From Flavobacteriia bacterium (GTDB taxonomy: Bacteria > Bacteroidota > Bacteroidia > Flavobacteriales_D > Crocinitomicaceae), in assembly GCA_947446925.1 (NCBI GenBank), contig CANFHU010000008.1:1-64000 (forward strand): a DNA stretch of 64,000 nucleotides, read 5' to 3'. The notes below the pieces were generated by a model, which worked only from the letters and a program-made list of their open reading frames with translations, was not told where the DNA came from and made no database searches. The number at the start of each line of letters is the position of its first letter. Position 1 is the stretch's first letter. A program made the translations under genes and the position numbers. This document shows, in pieces, positions 1 to 8,628 of this stretch.

Positions 1-3
1 CAT

Positions 4-11
4 TACCTTTG
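4..11 (+). promoter_or_regulatory. -7 promoter element for ffh
   Basis: TACCTTTG matches the Bacteroidota primary sigma factor -7 consensus TAnnTTTG. It lies 20 bases before the ffh start codon. The -33 region falls outside the window. Confidence 0.6.
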
Positions 12-31
12 CACTCTAAAATTACCATGCT

Positions 32-1384
32 ATGTTTGAAAATTTAACGGATAAGTTTGAGAGAGCCTTTAAAGTATTAAAAGGACAGGGACAAATTACT
101 GAAATTAACGTTGCTGAAACATTAAAAGAAGTTCGTAGAGCCTTACTCGACGCCGATGTTAATTTTAAAACTGCAAAAGAGTTTACGGTTAAAGTAAAAG
201 AAAAAGCAATTGGTAGAAACGTATTAACTGCGATTTCCCCAGGTCAATTAATGACGAAAATTTGTCATGAAGAATTGATTGAATTAATGGGTGGAAACGA
301 AGAAGAAATTAAGTTTCAAGGGAATCCTGGTGTAATCTTAATGTCTGGTTTACAAGGTTCTGGTAAAACAACTTTTTCTGGGAAATTAGCAAATTACTTA
401 AAAACAAAAAAAGGAAAGAAACCATTATTAGTTGCATGTGATGTTTATCGTCCTGCTGCAATTGATCAGTTACATGTGTTGGGAGACCAACTTGGTATTG
501 AGGTGTTCTCTAATAAAGAAGAAAAAAATCCGGTTACGATTGCTAAAAACGCTATTATTCATGCGCGCAGTAATGGATTTAATGTAGTAATCGTCGATAC
601 TGCAGGACGTTTAGCAGTGGATGAAAAAATGATGGATGAAATCGAGCAAGTAAAATTGGCGATTAATCCAACGGAAACACTTTTTGTAGTGGATTCCATG
701 ACTGGTCAAGATGCAGTAAATACAGCAAAAGCCTTCAATGATAAAATCAATTTCGACGGAGTTGTTTTAACGAAATTAGACGGTGACACACGTGGTGGAG
801 CTGCGATTTCGATTAAAGCAGTTGTCAATAAGCCAATTAAATTCGTAGGTACTGGTGAGAAAATGGATGCAATTGATGTATTCTATCCAGCGCGTATGGC
901 GGATCGTATTCTTGGAATGGGGGATGTTATCTCATTAGTAGAGAAAGCACAAGAAAATTTCAGTGAAGAAGAAGCACGTAAATTACAACGCAAAATTGAA
1001 AAGAACCAATTTGATTTGAATGACTTCTTAGGTCAATTACAGCAAATCAAAAAAATGGGGAATGTAAAAGATTTGATGGGAATGGTTCCTGGAATGGGGA
1101 AAGCAATGAAAGATGTGGATATTAAAGACGATGCGTTTAAACATATCGAAGCTATCATACTTTCTATGACACCACAAGAACGTACCAATCCTGCTATCAT
1201 TAATGGACAACGTAAAAATCGTATTGCTAAAGGTTCAGGTCTTAATGTGGTTGAAGTCAACAAATTATTAAAACAATTTGAAGATACACGCAAGATGATG
1301 AAAATGATGAGTAATCCGAAAAATATGATGGGGATGATGAGTAAATTGAAAGGTATGGGAATGAAAGGTTTACCTGGAATGTAA
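32..1384 (+). CDS. ffh: Signal recognition particle GTPase Ffh
   Basis: Ffh (450 aa) binds signal sequences as they leave the ribosome and, with SRP RNA and the receptor FtsY, delivers nascent membrane proteins to the translocon. The N-domain helical bundle is followed by the G domain, with P-loop GLQGSGKTT (residues 106-114), DTAGR (189-193) and TKLDGD (247-252). A C-terminal M domain ends in a methionine-rich tail of repeated MMxMM/GMGM groups, which forms the signal-binding groove. Length is normal. An out-of-frame ATG lies 5 bases before the chosen start. The partner RNA gene ffs is in this window at 22 kb. The helicase gene begins 6 bases after the stop and is probably co-transcribed. 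Confidence 0.98.
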   Translation: MFENLTDKFERAFKVLKGQGQITEINVAETLKEVRRALLDADVNFKTAKEFTVKVKEKAIGRNVLTAISPGQLMTKICHEELIELMGGNEEEIKFQGNPGVILMSGLQGSGKTTFSGKLANYLKTKKGKKPLLVACDVYRPAAIDQLHVLGDQLGIEVFSNKEEKNPVTIAKNAIIHARSNGFNVVIVDTAGRLAVDEKMMDEIEQVKLAINPTETLFVVDSMTGQDAVNTAKAFNDKINFDGVVLTKLDGDTRGGAAISIKAVVNKPIKFVGTGEKMDAIDVFYPARMADRILGMGDVISLVEKAQENFSEEEARKLQRKIEKNQFDLNDFLGQLQQIKKMGNVKDLMGMVPGMGKAMKDVDIKDDAFKHIEAIILSMTPQERTNPAIINGQRKNRIAKGSGLNVVEVNKLLKQFEDTRKMMKMMSNPKNMMGMMSKLKGMGMKGLPGM

Positions 1385-1390
1385 TCCTAC

Positions 1391-4300
1391 ATGGAAATTC
1401 TTACACATCCCAACGAAGCACATCCTTTTGATTATTTTATCCACGATTTTGAAGTCTATAAACTAGATTACGATTTTTTTTACCGTAATTCGTTTGGACT
1501 TCAAGAATATAAAACACCTTATAATCTTACTTTTTATCATTTAACGTGTTACCTTAATCACTTAGAGGTTGCGTTTGATTACCAAACAAAACTTTCACCG
1601 GTAACCATTGATTTAAATACGGATTCAAATACACTAAAACTTACATGTCGTTGTGCGAAAGTCAAGACAAAGATGTGCGAACATCAAGCTCAAGCATTAT
1701 ACCTAATAAAGGAATTTAGAAATTTTCGCATCTACTTTGATTCTTATTACCGTAAAAAAGAATTGGAAGTTGGTGCCAAAGAATACGGACTTGAAAATGA
1801 ACCAAATTTGGATGATTATTTTGAAGTACCATTTACTATTCGGGAACAATCCATAGAAATAAAACTTAAAAAGAAAGGATTAATTCCTATCAATCGAAGT
1901 GCTTTTGATCGCTTTAAAACGATATTTTCACCTACTTTAAATTTTAAACAAGCCTCAGAAAGTCAATTAATCTCGAGTGAATTCATAGTGTTAAGTTATA
2001 ATTCATACCAAGATTCGTTACATGTTCAAGTACATACAGCGCAACTTTCGAAAGAAGGAAAAATAAAAAATCCTATTACTCCTTTGGATGCAGATGGAAG
2101 ATTATTAGATGCAGAAAGTATAAAAGAGGTAAAGTTTCATGCGGCAATAAAACAGATGTCTTCTTACCGTGTTTCTCGGGATGTTCAACAGCGTAAAGAA
2201 TTAAAAGCAATTAAAGAGATTATTCGCAATCCTTTGAAATTAAGTGTGTATCGCCATAATCGAAAAAAATCAGATAACATCACTTCTTCTTCTATTGAAC
2301 AAATAGTTCTAGAAAATGCTCCAATCGATTTTTCGTTGAAAGTAGATTTGAAAGATGCATTTTATGAAATCAAACCCCAGGTATATATTCGAGGTCGACG
2401 ACTTCCAATTGCGCAGTTGACACTGAAAATGGAATATTTTTTAGTGGAAAATGGGTGTTATTATTTAGTGGATTCATTAGCACTATTAAATTTCCTACAT
2501 TATTTTAAAAAACAAGGTTCCAAGTTATTAATTCATGCTTCTAAATTTGCTGAATTTCAACATGAAATATTAGATTCCATTGAAAAGTCTGTCCGAATCG
2601 AATATACCTTCGTTAGAAAGGCTCCGCCCGCGATGCAGAAAGAGTTTATCATCGATAATACCTTGGAAAAAATCATCTATATTTCGGAAGAAGAAGCGCA
2701 TATATTACTAACTCCTGCATTTAAATATGGGAACCATGAAATTCCAATTCTATCCAAAAAACAGGTTTACCTGAAAGATAGTTATGGAGATGAATACCAA
2801 CTTGCAAGAGAGTTAGAGGAGGAGTATCACATGATTTCAGTTTTGCAACGCCAACATTATTCCTTCGCTGAGCAAGAGGGACAAGAATTTTTTTACCTTC
2901 CCAAACGCATATTTTTAGAGGAAGGTTGGTTTTTAAATGTATTTGAAGATTGGCGTGATTTAGGGTATACGATTCTTGGTTTTAATGAGATCAAAGAAAA
3001 TAAGTATAACCAACACAAAGCGAAGGTAGGAGTAACGGTTACAAGTGGAATCGATTGGTTCGATACATCTGTTGAATTGAGTTTCGGAAATCAGTTAGTA
3101 CCGCTTAAACAACTCCAAAAAGCGGTAAAAAACAAGACGAGGTTTATCACTTTAAGTGACGGAACCATCGGAATTTTACCGCAAGAATGGATCGAAAAAT
3201 TCTCCAAATATCTTCGTGCTGGAGAGGTGGTTAAAGACCATATTCGAACTTCTAAAATAAATTTCACCTACATCGATGAAGTATACGATAAAGAAGTTTT
3301 ATCCCTGGAAGCACAAACGGAAATTCAGAGTTTAAAAGATAAAGTAACTTCTTTTAAATCAATAAAAGAAGTCAAAGTACCTAAAGAGTTAAATGCAGAG
3401 TTACGTTCCTACCAAAAAGATGGTTTGAATTGGCTAAATTTCTTAGATGAATTTAATTTTGGTGGTTGTTTGGCGGATGATATGGGCTTAGGTAAAACCA
3501 TTCAAATCATTGCTTTTATATTAACCCAAAGGAAACACAAAGACAAGAATACAAATTTAGTTGTCGTTCCTACTTCCTTAATTTTTAACTGGCAACAAGA
3601 ACTGCAAAAATTTGCTCCTAGTTTAAAAGTACACACTATTTATGGCGCAGATCGGGAGAAAAATATCCATGATTTAGCCAACTATGAAGTGGTGATTACT
3701 TCTTATGGAACTCTATTGTCGGATGTATACCATCTAAAAGAATTTATGTTTAACTACATTTTCTTGGATGAATCACAAGCAATAAAAAATCCAGATTCGC
3801 AACGCTATAAATCGGTACGTTTATTGAAATCGCGTAATAAAATTGTGATGACTGGAACACCGATTGAAAATAATACGTTTGACTTATATGCACAATTATC
3901 CTTTGCTTGTCCAGGTTTACTAGGAACACAAACCCATTTTAGAGAAGAGTTTTCTACACCAATTGATAAATACAAAGACATAGAACGCGCACAGGAATTA
4001 CAACGTAAAATCAATCCTTTCGTACTTCGAAGAACAAAAGCACAAGTAGCGACTGAACTTCCAGATAAAACGGAAATGGTATTGTATTGTGAAATGGGGA
4101 AGGAGCAAAGGGATGTTTACGAAAGTTATAAAAAAGAAATGCGCGATTATTTGCAAGCATCGACAGCGAAAAAGAAATTCATGGATTCAATGTATGTCTT
4201 AGCTGCTTTAACGAAATTGCGCCAAATTTGTAATTCTCCAGCACTATTAAACGAGGAAGAATATTATGGGAATGAATCGGCTAAAATCCGTGTTCTCATG

Positions 4301-4777
4301 GAAGAAATCAAAGAAAAACACCACTACCATAAGATTTTAGTATTCAGTCAGTTTGTTGGTATGCTCGACTTAATTAAAACAGAGTTAGAACAAGAAGCGA
4401 TTTCATTTGCTTACCTTACAGGTCAATCCAAAAAACGGGAAGAAATCGTGGATGACTTTCAAGATAACGATGATATCCGAGTTTTCCTCATTAGTTTGAA
4501 AGCTGGTGGGACAGGATTAAACTTGACGGAAGCAGATTATGTGTACCTAGTGGATCCATGGTGGAATCCTGCTGTGGAAAATCAAGCAATAGATCGTTGT
4601 TACCGAATTGGACAAGATAAACATGTAGTCGCAGTTCGATTAATCACACCTGGAACTATCGAAGAAAAGATTGTAAACCTACAAGCGACCAAAAAAGAAA
4701 TTGCATCAGATATTATTCAAACGGAAGCATCGATACTGAAATCCTTAAGTCAAGAGGATTTGTTGGAATTGTTTTGA
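1391..4777 (+). CDS. SWIM zinc-finger SNF2-family DNA helicase/ATPase
   Basis: This 1128-aa protein has a SWIM zinc finger near the N-terminus (C86-x-C88, then C96-x-H98), a long middle region, and a SNF2 superfamily-2 motor in the last 450 residues. The motor shows motif I DDMGLGKT (696-703), Walker B DESQ (793-796), MTGTPIE, and helicase-C motifs including SLKAGGTGLNLT and DPWWNPAVENQAIDR. Bacterial members of this HepA/RapA-like group translocate on duplex DNA and are linked to transcription recycling or DNA repair; the exact role here is unknown. The gene starts 6 bases after ffh and has no promoter of its own that I can see, so read-through from ffh is likely. Confidence 0.9.
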   Translation: MEILTHPNEAHPFDYFIHDFEVYKLDYDFFYRNSFGLQEYKTPYNLTFYHLTCYLNHLEVAFDYQTKLSPVTIDLNTDSNTLKLTCRCAKVKTKMCEHQAQALYLIKEFRNFRIYFDSYYRKKELEVGAKEYGLENEPNLDDYFEVPFTIREQSIEIKLKKKGLIPINRSAFDRFKTIFSPTLNFKQASESQLISSEFIVLSYNSYQDSLHVQVHTAQLSKEGKIKNPITPLDADGRLLDAESIKEVKFHAAIKQMSSYRVSRDVQQRKELKAIKEIIRNPLKLSVYRHNRKKSDNITSSSIEQIVLENAPIDFSLKVDLKDAFYEIKPQVYIRGRRLPIAQLTLKMEYFLVENGCYYLVDSLALLNFLHYFKKQGSKLLIHASKFAEFQHEILDSIEKSVRIEYTFVRKAPPAMQKEFIIDNTLEKIIYISEEEAHILLTPAFKYGNHEIPILSKKQVYLKDSYGDEYQLARELEEEYHMISVLQRQHYSFAEQEGQEFFYLPKRIFLEEGWFLNVFEDWRDLGYTILGFNEIKENKYNQHKAKVGVTVTSGIDWFDTSVELSFGNQLVPLKQLQKAVKNKTRFITLSDGTIGILPQEWIEKFSKYLRAGEVVKDHIRTSKINFTYIDEVYDKEVLSLEAQTEIQSLKDKVTSFKSIKEVKVPKELNAELRSYQKDGLNWLNFLDEFNFGGCLADDMGLGKTIQIIAFILTQRKHKDKNTNLVVVPTSLIFNWQQELQKFAPSLKVHTIYGADREKNIHDLANYEVVITSYGTLLSDVYHLKEFMFNYIFLDESQAIKNPDSQRYKSVRLLKSRNKIVMTGTPIENNTFDLYAQLSFACPGLLGTQTHFREEFSTPIDKYKDIERAQELQRKINPFVLRRTKAQVATELPDKTEMVLYCEMGKEQRDVYESYKKEMRDYLQASTAKKKFMDSMYVLAALTKLRQICNSPALLNEEEYYGNESAKIRVLMEEIKEKHHYHKILVFSQFVGMLDLIKTELEQEAISFAYLTGQSKKREEIVDDFQDNDDIRVFLISLKAGGTGLNLTEADYVYLVDPWWNPAVENQAIDRCYRIGQDKHVVAVRLITPGTIEEKIVNLQATKKEIASDIIQTEASILKSLSQEDLLELF

Positions 4778-4857
4778 GTATTAACGCAGTCAAAAACTCC
4801 GTGAACTCCAAATCGAAAGCATTTCAAACTTGCCTTTGAGTCTTTGTGTTAAAATAC
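4778..4857. repeat. Imperfect inverted repeat in a convergent intergenic gap
   Basis: Between the converging SNF2 and MBL-fold genes, the left arm (about 4778-4799) and right arm (4838-4857) are imperfect reverse complements. The stretch TGAACTCCAAATC (4802-4814) is identical to 26729-26741 in the repeat family at 26.5 kb, so this may be a decayed relative. No U-tract follows, so I do not call it a terminator. Confidence 0.4.
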
Positions 4858-4886
4858 CTTTGTTTTATTTATTTAGAGTTTCTTTT

Positions 4887-6014
4887 TTATCTCCACCATT
4901 TATCAAATACTTGAGTACTATTTGTTGGTGAAGTTATTGATCCAATTTTAGGTGTGATTATGGTAAAAGAAGTATCTTTTGGAAGAGAAGTGATTGTCTC
5001 TAATGGTTCGTACCAAGGATGAGTTGCAAGTGCAAATTTACTCGAATGCACTGGAAACAAGATTTTAGTATTTAATTCTTTTGCTGCTTTCAAAACCTCT
5101 TCCGGCATCATGTGAATGTATTTCCAGTTTTTATTGTATTGACCATTTTCTAAGATTGCTAAATCAAACGACTTGAATTTTTCTCCAATCTGCTTGAAAT
5201 GCGTATCGTATCCACTATCTCCACCAATGAAAATACGTTTGTCGTTGACTTCTAATATATAGGATGTCCATAAAGCTTGATTTCGTTTGAAACCTCTACC
5301 TGAAAAATGGCGTGCTGGTGCAGTATGTATCGTAACATTTTTTGGAAATTTTACGGTTTCATTCCAATCTTTTTCTGAAATTTTCGCAGTATCAAATCCC
5401 CAATATTCCAAATGTTCGCCTGTTCCAAGGGAACAAACAATTTGATCTACTTTTGATTTTAATTGAAGGATAGTTTCATAATCTAAGTGATCCCAATGGT
5501 CGTGGGTAATTAACAAGAAATCGATTTTAGGTAGATCTTCTACTTTGTAACGATCCGTCCCTGCAAAAGCATTTGTTGTAAAGGAAACGGGAGATGCTGC
5601 TCCACTTAATACTGGGTCAACCAAAAATGTAATACCATCTAATTGAAGAAAGTAGGAGGAATGTCCAAACCAAACTAATACATCTTTTGCCGGATCTAAA
5701 TGTAACAAATCCACTTTCTCGCTTGGAATTGGTTTTGTTGGTTTTACATCTATTTTCTTTCCGAAAAAGAATTGGGAAAAAACTTTAAAAAACGAAACTC
5801 CTTCCGTTAAGGCAGGTGTAGGACTTAAATTTTGAAATGCTCCATCTCGCCAGTTTGGAGATTGCTTTACCAACTCTAAACGTTTGCCGGAAGGGTGTTT
5901 ACCAAATTTAGCTTGATTCATAAAAATACAACCACTGATAAACAAAATCAGCACAATACCTGCAAGAATGAGCATAGCTTTCTTTAATTTTTGAATTAAA
6001 TTAACTTTAATCAT
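4887..6014 (-). CDS. Lipoprotein-type metallo-beta-lactamase-fold hydrolase (UlaG/NAPE-PLD-like)
   Basis: This 375-aa protein has the metal-binding motif THDHWDH (H171, H173, D175, H176), preceded by WFGHSSYFLQ and LVDPV, which are typical of the UlaG/NAPE-PLD branch of the metallo-beta-lactamase fold. Later conserved pieces are PARHFSGRG and FIGGDSGYD. The N-terminus has a hydrophobic segment (about 13-28) ending in the lipobox FISGC (C29), so the enzyme is probably a membrane-anchored lipoprotein facing the periplasm. It is the last gene of the methionine/sulfur operon: its ATG abuts the metZ stop with no gap. Known relatives hydrolyse phosphodiesters or lactones; the substrate here is unknown. 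Confidence 0.85.
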   Translation of the reverse strand: MIKVNLIQKLKKAMLILAGIVLILFISGCIFMNQAKFGKHPSGKRLELVKQSPNWRDGAFQNLSPTPALTEGVSFFKVFSQFFFGKKIDVKPTKPIPSEKVDLLHLDPAKDVLVWFGHSSYFLQLDGITFLVDPVLSGAASPVSFTTNAFAGTDRYKVEDLPKIDFLLITHDHWDHLDYETILQLKSKVDQIVCSLGTGEHLEYWGFDTAKISEKDWNETVKFPKNVTIHTAPARHFSGRGFKRNQALWTSYILEVNDKRIFIGGDSGYDTHFKQIGEKFKSFDLAILENGQYNKNWKYIHMMPEEVLKAAKELNTKILFPVHSSKFALATHPWYEPLETITSLPKDTSFTIITPKIGSITSPTNSTQVFDKWWR

Positions 6015-7196
6015 CTAAGATAATGCTTGTTGGATATCTTCCCAAATATCATCTATATGTTCTAAACCAATCGAAAGTCTAACCAATCCATCTGTAATTC
6101 CAACAGCTAAACGCTCTTCTGGTTTTAGTTTAGAATGGGTAGTGGACGCTGGATGCGTTGCAATACTTTTAGCATCTCCTAAGTTAGGTGTCAATGAAAA
6201 TAATTGTAATTTATTTAAGAAATTTCTTCCTGCTTCTAATCCTCCTTTAATTTCAAAAGTAACTATACCACCACCACCAAACATTTGTTTTTTAGCAGTT
6301 ACATAATTTGGATGACTTTCTAAAAAAGGATATTTTACAAAGGAGATTGCTGCATGATTTTCCAATTTTTTAGCGATTTCATGGGCAGTATTACTCATGT
6401 GGTTCACACGTAAGTAAAGTGTTTCAATCGATTTGGAAATTACCCAAGCATTAAAAGGACTTAAAGCAGGCCCTGTATGTCTAGCAAAGGCTTCAATTTT
6501 TGCGATTATTTCTTTACTACCTAGAATCAAACCTCCCAATGTACGACCTTGTCCATCCATGAATTTTGTTGTAGAATGAATAGAGATATGTGCGCCTAAG
6601 TCAATTGGTCTTTGTAAAACGGGTGTTGCAAAACAATTATCTACTGCAAAAAGTATATGGGCATTTTTACAAATATCACCAACAACTTCCAAATCAATAA
6701 TTTCTAATGCTGGATTGGAGGGTGTCTCTAAATATAAAATTTTAGTGTTTTCTTGAATTGCATTTTTATACCCTTCATAATCCAACGCATCCACATAGGT
6801 TGTTGTAATTCCCCATTTTGGAAAAATTTCGGTAAATAGACGATGGGTAGAACCAAAGACAGAGCGACTCGAAATAATGTGGTCTCCAGATTGAAGTAAT
6901 GCAGCGAAAGTAGTAAAAACTGCGGCCATACCGGAAGATGTAGCCCATCCACTTTCTGCATTTTCTAAAATTGCGACCTTGTCAATTAATTCCTGAACAT
7001 TTGGATTTGAATAACGGGAGTATATATTACCTTCTTGCTCATCTGCAAAAACTGCGGCCATTTCTTCAGCAGAATCAAACGTGAAACTACTTGTTAAATA
7101 AAGTGGATTGGAATGTTCTTTTTGATACGTACGGTCAATGTGTTTACGAATCGCAACTGTTTCTTTTTGAGCCGTTTTTAAATAATCTTTTTTCAT
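6015..7196 (-). CDS. metZ: O-succinyl/O-acetylhomoserine sulfhydrylase (MetZ-type PLP enzyme)
   Basis: This 393-aa Cys/Met-metabolism PLP enzyme has the Schiff-base lysine K211 in SIHSTTKFMDGQGR, and YSRYSNP, which contacts the cofactor phosphate from the neighbouring subunit. The KFMDGQGR form is typical of MetZ (direct sulfhydrylation) rather than MetB cystathionine gamma-synthase. It should make homocysteine from sulfide and the activated homoserine produced by the MetX two genes classes upstream. Because that acyltransferase is MetX, O-acetylhomoserine is the likelier substrate; acyl specificity in these families is not certain from sequence. It sits between the OsmC gene and the MBL-fold gene and shares their strand, so SAM-riboswitch control from the operon front is likely. 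Confidence 0.88.
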   Translation of the reverse strand: MKKDYLKTAQKETVAIRKHIDRTYQKEHSNPLYLTSSFTFDSAEEMAAVFADEQEGNIYSRYSNPNVQELIDKVAILENAESGWATSSGMAAVFTTFAALLQSGDHIISSRSVFGSTHRLFTEIFPKWGITTTYVDALDYEGYKNAIQENTKILYLETPSNPALEIIDLEVVGDICKNAHILFAVDNCFATPVLQRPIDLGAHISIHSTTKFMDGQGRTLGGLILGSKEIIAKIEAFARHTGPALSPFNAWVISKSIETLYLRVNHMSNTAHEIAKKLENHAAISFVKYPFLESHPNYVTAKKQMFGGGGIVTFEIKGGLEAGRNFLNKLQLFSLTPNLGDAKSIATHPASTTHSKLKPEERLAVGITDGLVRLSIGLEHIDDIWEDIQQALS

Positions 7197-7255
7197 CTGA
7201 CAAATTTTAAACTTCCGTCCCGTGGGAGGTGAAAAGAGGGTGATTCTTTAAATGA

Positions 7256-7666
7256 TTAATCTTGAACAACTGTATGTGTAATCTGAATCGTAGGATCTAA
7301 ACTCGCAGAAACAGAACAATATTTTTCTACACCCAATGCTACCGCTTTGGATACTTGTTCAATTGGATCTTCTGGTGAAATGTGAAAAATTAAGTGGATT
7401 TCACTAAATGGAGAAGGTACTGCGTCTTTCTTAATAGTGTTGATTTCTACCTCGTATTTTTTTAGTTCAATACGTTTTTTCTTTAAAATCAAAACGATAT
7501 CGATACTCGCACACGCAGCAACACAAGATGCTAAACCATCCATTGGTCTAATTCCTAAACCTTCGCCGCCAATTGCAGGATTACAATCAAATTGAATTTT
7601 AGCACCTTCGTCGCTTGTCGCTTCGAAAGCCATTTTATCGTTTAGTCGTGTAAGTGTTAATGCCAT
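7256..7666 (-). CDS. OsmC/Ohr-family protein
   Basis: This 136-aa protein fits the YhfA-like subgroup of the OsmC fold. The two redox cysteines are at the expected places: C48 in MDGLASCVAAC and C117 in VEKYCSVSASL. Family members reduce organic hydroperoxides or handle reactive sulfur species. Its position between the YeeE/YedE pair (1 base upstream) and metZ suggests a role in sulfur handling, which is inference. The 59-base gap to metZ contains no obvious promoter. Confidence 0.88.
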   Translation of the reverse strand: MALTLTRLNDKMAFEATSDEGAKIQFDCNPAIGGEGLGIRPMDGLASCVAACASIDIVLILKKKRIELKKYEVEINTIKKDAVPSPFSEIHLIFHISPEDPIEQVSKAVALGVEKYCSVSASLDPTIQITHTVVQD

Positions 7667-7667
7667 A

Positions 7668-8093
7668 TTAATGTGGTAATTTGTCTTTTAATATTCCATA
7701 TAAATAGGTTCCAGCTAATGCACCTATCAGTAGTAGGATGCCGATTTTCCAATTTATTCCTAAAGATATAAATAATGGCGCAGAACAAGCACCTGTAAGT
7801 CCCCAACCTAAACCAAAAATTATCCCTCCACCGAAATTTGCTTTCCATTGAAAAGGTTTATCCTTGACTTCGATTGGGTTATGATTTACACTTTTAATGT
7901 TAAATTTTTTAATAATCCAAAGACTTAATGCACCGGTTGCAATTGCTGAACCAAGTAATCCATACATATGGAATGATTTAAAATAAAACATTTCTTGTAT
8001 ACGGTACCACGAAATTGCTTGCGCTTCGGTTAATACCGTAGCAAAGTAGATTCCTAAAAGAATAAATGATAGTATGTTAAGTAGTTTTTTCAT
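7668..8093 (-). CDS. YeeE/YedE-family half-transporter, C-terminal-type subunit
   Basis: This 141-aa membrane protein has about four hydrophobic segments and the family signature GLGWGLTGACSAP (about 95-106, C103). YeeE/YedE (TsuA-like) proteins carry thiosulfate or related sulfur species, using conserved membrane cysteines as relay points. Here the protein is split into two adjacent genes, each one half of a full-length transporter; this gene follows its partner with a single base between. Placement in an operon with MetZ supports import of a sulfur source for homocysteine synthesis. Confidence 0.87.
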   Translation of the reverse strand: MKKLLNILSFILLGIYFATVLTEAQAISWYRIQEMFYFKSFHMYGLLGSAIATGALSLWIIKKFNIKSVNHNPIEVKDKPFQWKANFGGGIIFGLGWGLTGACSAPLFISLGINWKIGILLLIGALAGTYLYGILKDKLPH

Positions 8094-8094
8094 T

Positions 8095-8607
8095 TTAGAA
8101 TAAATAAGGAATAATAAAGTAGGTTGCGATTAAACCACCAATAAAAAATCCAATCGTTGCAATAAAGGATGTTTTTGAAAATTGGGACATACCCATGATA
8201 CAGTGTCCTGCAGTACAGCCATTGGAGTAACGAGATCCAAACCCAATCAATACTCCACCAAAAAGAAAGATAGCCCAATTGGATAGGTCATAAAAACCAC
8301 TCGTCGAGATGTAATGCTTTACGTCTCCACCACCAAAACCACCAACGGTGGTTTTCAATGCATTCAAATCATATCCATTCCAATTATAAAACAATCCAGT
8401 CAATACCAAGCCAATCGCAAAATAAAATTGCCAAGTATCTTGTTCGCGATTATAATTAAAATAACCAATTTTTCTCGTAAATCCAGAAATTAAAAAACGA
8501 TAGGAGGAAGAAATTCCAAATTGTTTTTCTTTTAATAGCAATAATAACGGTACTATTAATCCAATTAATGGACCTGCAATGTACCATGCTAAAGGTTCGT
8601 TTTTCAT
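8095..8607 (-). CDS. YeeE/YedE-family half-transporter, N-terminal-type subunit
   Basis: This 170-aa membrane protein has about four hydrophobic segments and the motif RYSNGCTAGHCIMG (126-139; C131, H135, C136), a hallmark of YeeE/YedE sulfur transporters. A glycine-rich loop, GGFGGGD, lies near residues 89-95. With the 141-aa gene behind it, it should form a two-component transporter; such pairs are common in Bacteroidota and Proteobacteria. The gene follows hom by 21 bases on the same strand. Confidence 0.88.
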   Translation of the reverse strand: MKNEPLAWYIAGPLIGLIVPLLLLLKEKQFGISSSYRFLISGFTRKIGYFNYNREQDTWQFYFAIGLVLTGLFYNWNGYDLNALKTTVGGFGGGDVKHYISTSGFYDLSNWAIFLFGGVLIGFGSRYSNGCTAGHCIMGMSQFSKTSFIATIGFFIGGLIATYFIIPYLF

Positions 8608-8628
8608 AATTTTATTTTATAAATTCAC

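Noticed and set aside
6015..7196. Cystathionine gamma-synthase (MetB)
   Set aside because: The KFMDGQGR lysine region and its partnership with metX fit direct sulfhydrylation by MetZ; not excluded by experiment.
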